From the NCBI RefSeq assembly GCF_007753265.1, contig NZ_CP036349.1, positions 2,141,363 to 2,205,362 of the forward strand: a stretch of 64,000 nucleotides of DNA, read 5' to 3'. Positions 62,218 through 64,000 of this stretch are shown here, one piece after another. This DNA comes from Botrimarina mediterranea (GTDB taxonomy: Bacteria > Planctomycetota > Planctomycetia > Pirellulales > Lacipirellulaceae). Below the pieces are notes generated by a model that worked only from the letters and a program-made list of their open reading frames with translations, had not been told where the DNA came from and made no database searches. Numbering within the stretch: position 1 is the first letter of the stretch; the number at the start of each line of letters is the position of its first letter. The position numbers were made by a program, and so were the translations under genes.

Positions 62218-62764
62218 ACGCCGGCGGTCACCGACGGGCTTCACGCTCGTTGAACTGTTGCTGGTCCTCTCGCTGGTGGTAATGCTAGCGGCGATGGTCG
62301 CGCCGTCGCTCACGGGGACGCTTGGCCGCGTGCGGCTCGACGCGGCTGCCGACGCGGTGCGCACCGCGTGGGTCGACGCGCGGCTTGAGGCGATGCGTAG
62401 CGGCGAGCCGATCGTTTTCCAGTGCCAGTTGGGAACGGGTCGGTACACGGTCTCGAAGCTCATCGACGCGTCGGCAGCCGGTGCGGTCGCCGCCGACGAG
62501 GACGCCGCCGGCTCGACCACACTTGCTGACGACGAGCACGAAGACCTCGGCGAAGTAAAGTTCGTCCAACTGTCGGCGGGCAACCCACTAACGGCGGTCG
62601 TCGACCCGGCGGTTGCGGCGTGCTTGGTGTTCCGCCCCGACGGCGCGACCCAAGACGCTTGGGCGGTCATCGAGTCGGCGAATGGACGCCGGCGACGCAT
62701 CACGCTCCGTAGCCTGACCGGCGCGGCGCGGGTTGAAGTGGTCTCAGCAAGTGAGGGGACCTAA
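62186..62764 (+). CDS. gspH: minor pseudopilin, GspH-like
   Basis: 192 aa. The leader [21 protein letters not shown] is followed by a domain with RVRLDAAADAVRTAWVDARLEAMRSGEP, quoted in parts (RLDAAADAVRTAW and ARLEAMRSGEP), typical of GspH/FimT. The start could be ATG 62186, 62192 or 62207; all overlap the end of gspG. Low-complexity acidic linker AADEDAAGSTTLADDEHED near residues 106-124. It is followed by gspI after 5 bases. Confidence 0.82.
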   Translation: MTMSRPKMRLERRRSPTGFTLVELLLVLSLVVMLAAMVAPSLTGTLGRVRLDAAADAVRTAWVDARLEAMRSGEPIVFQCQLGTGRYTVSKLIDASAAGAVAADEDAAGSTTLADDEHEDLGEVKFVQLSAGNPLTAVVDPAVAACLVFRPDGATQDAWAVIESANGRRRRITLRSLTGAARVEVVSASEGT

Positions 62765-62769
62765 CGGCC

Positions 62770-63240
62770 ATGCGTCGCCAGCGAACCAAACGCCGCGCCT
62801 TCACGCTACTCGAGGTGATCCTCGCGCTGGCGATCCTCGGGCTTGCGCTAGCGACGCTTGGCGAAGCGGTGGGCCGTTCCCATCAGAACGCCCGCCGGGC
62901 CGCGGACCAAGCCGAGTTGTGCTTCGCTGCCGCCTCGTTGCTCGACGAGGTGATCGTCGGCTCACGGCAATTGGTTGCGGTGGACAGCGAACCGGTCGCT
63001 GACCCACTCGACCCCACGGCGCCGCCCGTCGCGTTGGTGTCTTTGCGGATCGAGAACGGTCCCCTCGATGGCGTGCTGGTGCTCTACGCTAGCGCGCGAC
63101 CGAACGACCCGTTGGCTAGCGAGCTCGATACGGTTCAGCTGGTGCGCTGGGTGATTGACCCTGCTCTCACGGAGTCGGCTTCGACCTCCTCGGCAGGCGC
63201 TTCGAGCACGAGCTCATCCGGCACGGGGGGAACGCTATGA
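62770..63240 (+). CDS. gspI: minor pseudopilin, GspI-like
   Basis: 156 aa. The leader RAFTLLEVILALAILGLALA (the Glu at +5 present) is followed by a small domain with QAELCFAAASLLDEVIVGS, matching GspI. The C-terminus is a run of Ser/Thr (ESASTSSAGASSTSSSG, about 136-152), an uncommon low-complexity tail. Its TGA overlaps the ATG of the next gene (ATGA at 63237-63240), so the two are translationally coupled. Confidence 0.82.
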   Translation: MRRQRTKRRAFTLLEVILALAILGLALATLGEAVGRSHQNARRAADQAELCFAAASLLDEVIVGSRQLVAVDSEPVADPLDPTAPPVALVSLRIENGPLDGVLVLYASARPNDPLASELDTVQLVRWVIDPALTESASTSSAGASSTSSSGTGGTL

Positions 63241-64000
63241 TGACCCGCCGCGGTTTCTCCTTGATCGAGCTGGTGTTGGCGATCGCGCTGTCGATTGCCC
63301 TTTCGGCGCTGTTGGGGATGGCAATCGACCTGCACCTCGTGCGGCTCGACAGCAGCCGCACGTCGATCGAGCAAGCGCAGATCGCGCGTTCGATTCTCGA
63401 CCTGATCACGGCCGACCTCCGCGCGGCGACCACGGCTCCCTCGCAGGACGTCACGGAACTTCAGAGTGCGGCGGACGCCGCGGCGCAGTTCGACGTTGAC
63501 GAGGTCGATTCGGGCGCCGAGGACGAAGCTCAATCGCAATCGACGACAACCGCCGCCACCAACCAGATTCCAACCGGCCTCAACGGCGATGTCGATTCGC
63601 TGACGATCGACAGCCGGCAACTCACGCAGACCCTGGTGACGGTTGCGGAGGGCGCGGCCCCCGTCGCTCGCATCGATGTGGGTTGGACGCAGATCGGTTA
63701 TGGCATGTCTCTCGTCGCCGCGACGCCGGGCTTGGTCCGGACCGTCGCGCCTCGTGACGCAGTGCGTTGGCGGACCGAGCAGGGCGTCGAAACGCCCGTG
63801 ACCGAGCCGATCGCTCCGGAAGTGAGGGCGATCCAGTTCCGCTACTGGGACGGCACACAGCTCATTGACATGTGGGATATGTCCGAGCAGCAGGCGTTGC
63901 CGATGGCAGTGGAGGTCCGCATCGAGCTTGCGCCAATCGACGCGACCGACGCCGACCACACCAGCACCGCTCGGCAGCAAACCCAAATCTACCGTCGAGT
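63237..64000 (+). CDS. gspJ: minor pseudopilin, GspJ-like (partial, runs off right edge)
   Basis: The frame opens at ATG 63237 (MMTRRGFSLIELVLAIALS) and remains open to the last base, 254 codons. The prepilin leader and helix are followed by DLITADLRAATTAPSQDV (about 55-72) and, after an acidic, Gln-rich insert (about 85-105, VDSGAEDEAQSQS), by PEVRAIQFRYWDGTQLIDMWD (about 197-217), all typical of GspJ. Large for the family (usually about 200 aa), because of the insert. The C-terminus lies outside the window. Confidence 0.8.
   Translation, partial: MMTRRGFSLIELVLAIALSIALSALLGMAIDLHLVRLDSSRTSIEQAQIARSILDLITADLRAATTAPSQDVTELQSAADAAAQFDVDEVDSGAEDEAQSQSTTTAATNQIPTGLNGDVDSLTIDSRQLTQTLVTVAEGAAPVARIDVGWTQIGYGMSLVAATPGLVRTVAPRDAVRWRTEQGVETPVTEPIAPEVRAIQFRYWDGTQLIDMWDMSEQQALPMAVEVRIELAPIDATDADHTSTARQQTQIYRR

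Overview
The window is a high-GC chromosomal segment whose gene content points to a planctomycete, most likely of the Pirellulales. The evidence is four DUF1559 prepilin-like proteins with the H-x9-DG motif, several PEP-CTERM surface proteins with dockerin-like tails, a LamG protein, a golvesin-domain amidase, a BBP2-type porin, a Pol I and Rho with lineage-type N-terminal extensions, and a glucosylglycerate-type osmolyte cluster. The assignment is inferred from gene families only. I see no rRNA or tRNA gene, no insertion sequence, no prophage and no CRISPR array.

Layout. 1-9.8 kb is housekeeping: a small unknown gene, MgtE, RNase III, a ClC channel with CBS domains, the serine-pathway pair serC-serA, a BON-domain protein and two small secreted or membrane proteins. 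9.8-25.7 kb, all on the minus strand, is a cell-surface island: a 4x LamG protein, three PEP-CTERM proteins, three DUF1559 proteins, a lipoprotein and a large amidase. 26-33 kb on the plus strand is an osmolyte cluster: a glycosyltransferase-HAD fusion, a second glycosyltransferase, a GH13_18 phosphorylase and a GpgS-like synthase. 33-38.5 kb holds a pseudopilin, an EboB-like TatD hydrolase, a HEAT-repeat protein and unknowns. 39-48.7 kb is core information processing on the plus strand: polA, coaE, rho, ribH, nusB, ftsY and a porin. 48.9-53.5 kb on the minus strand is a nucleoside-salvage cluster: cytidine deaminase, pyrimidine-nucleoside phosphorylase, two divergent purine nucleoside phosphorylases and deoC. 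An EEP phosphatase, a DUF1559/lipoprotein pair and an AMP-nucleosidase-like gene follow. 57.6-64 kb starts with an LTXXQ-like protein and then a type II secretion / type IV pilus-like operon (gspE, F, G, H, I, J) that runs off the right edge.

The most unusual layer is not coding. Gaps between genes are filled with long imperfect palindromes of at least seven unrelated sequence families. They sit next to stop codons, sometimes supply the stop codon or ribosome-binding site, and in one case serve as a terminator. One copy appears to have entered the reading frame of the glycosyltransferase-HAD gene without breaking it. Other leads are an Asn-to-Asp swap at the purine-specificity position of the second purine nucleoside phosphorylase, three poly-C tracts just upstream of a PEP-CTERM gene, a cysteine-rich segment in the porin, and a C-rich leader ahead of rho.
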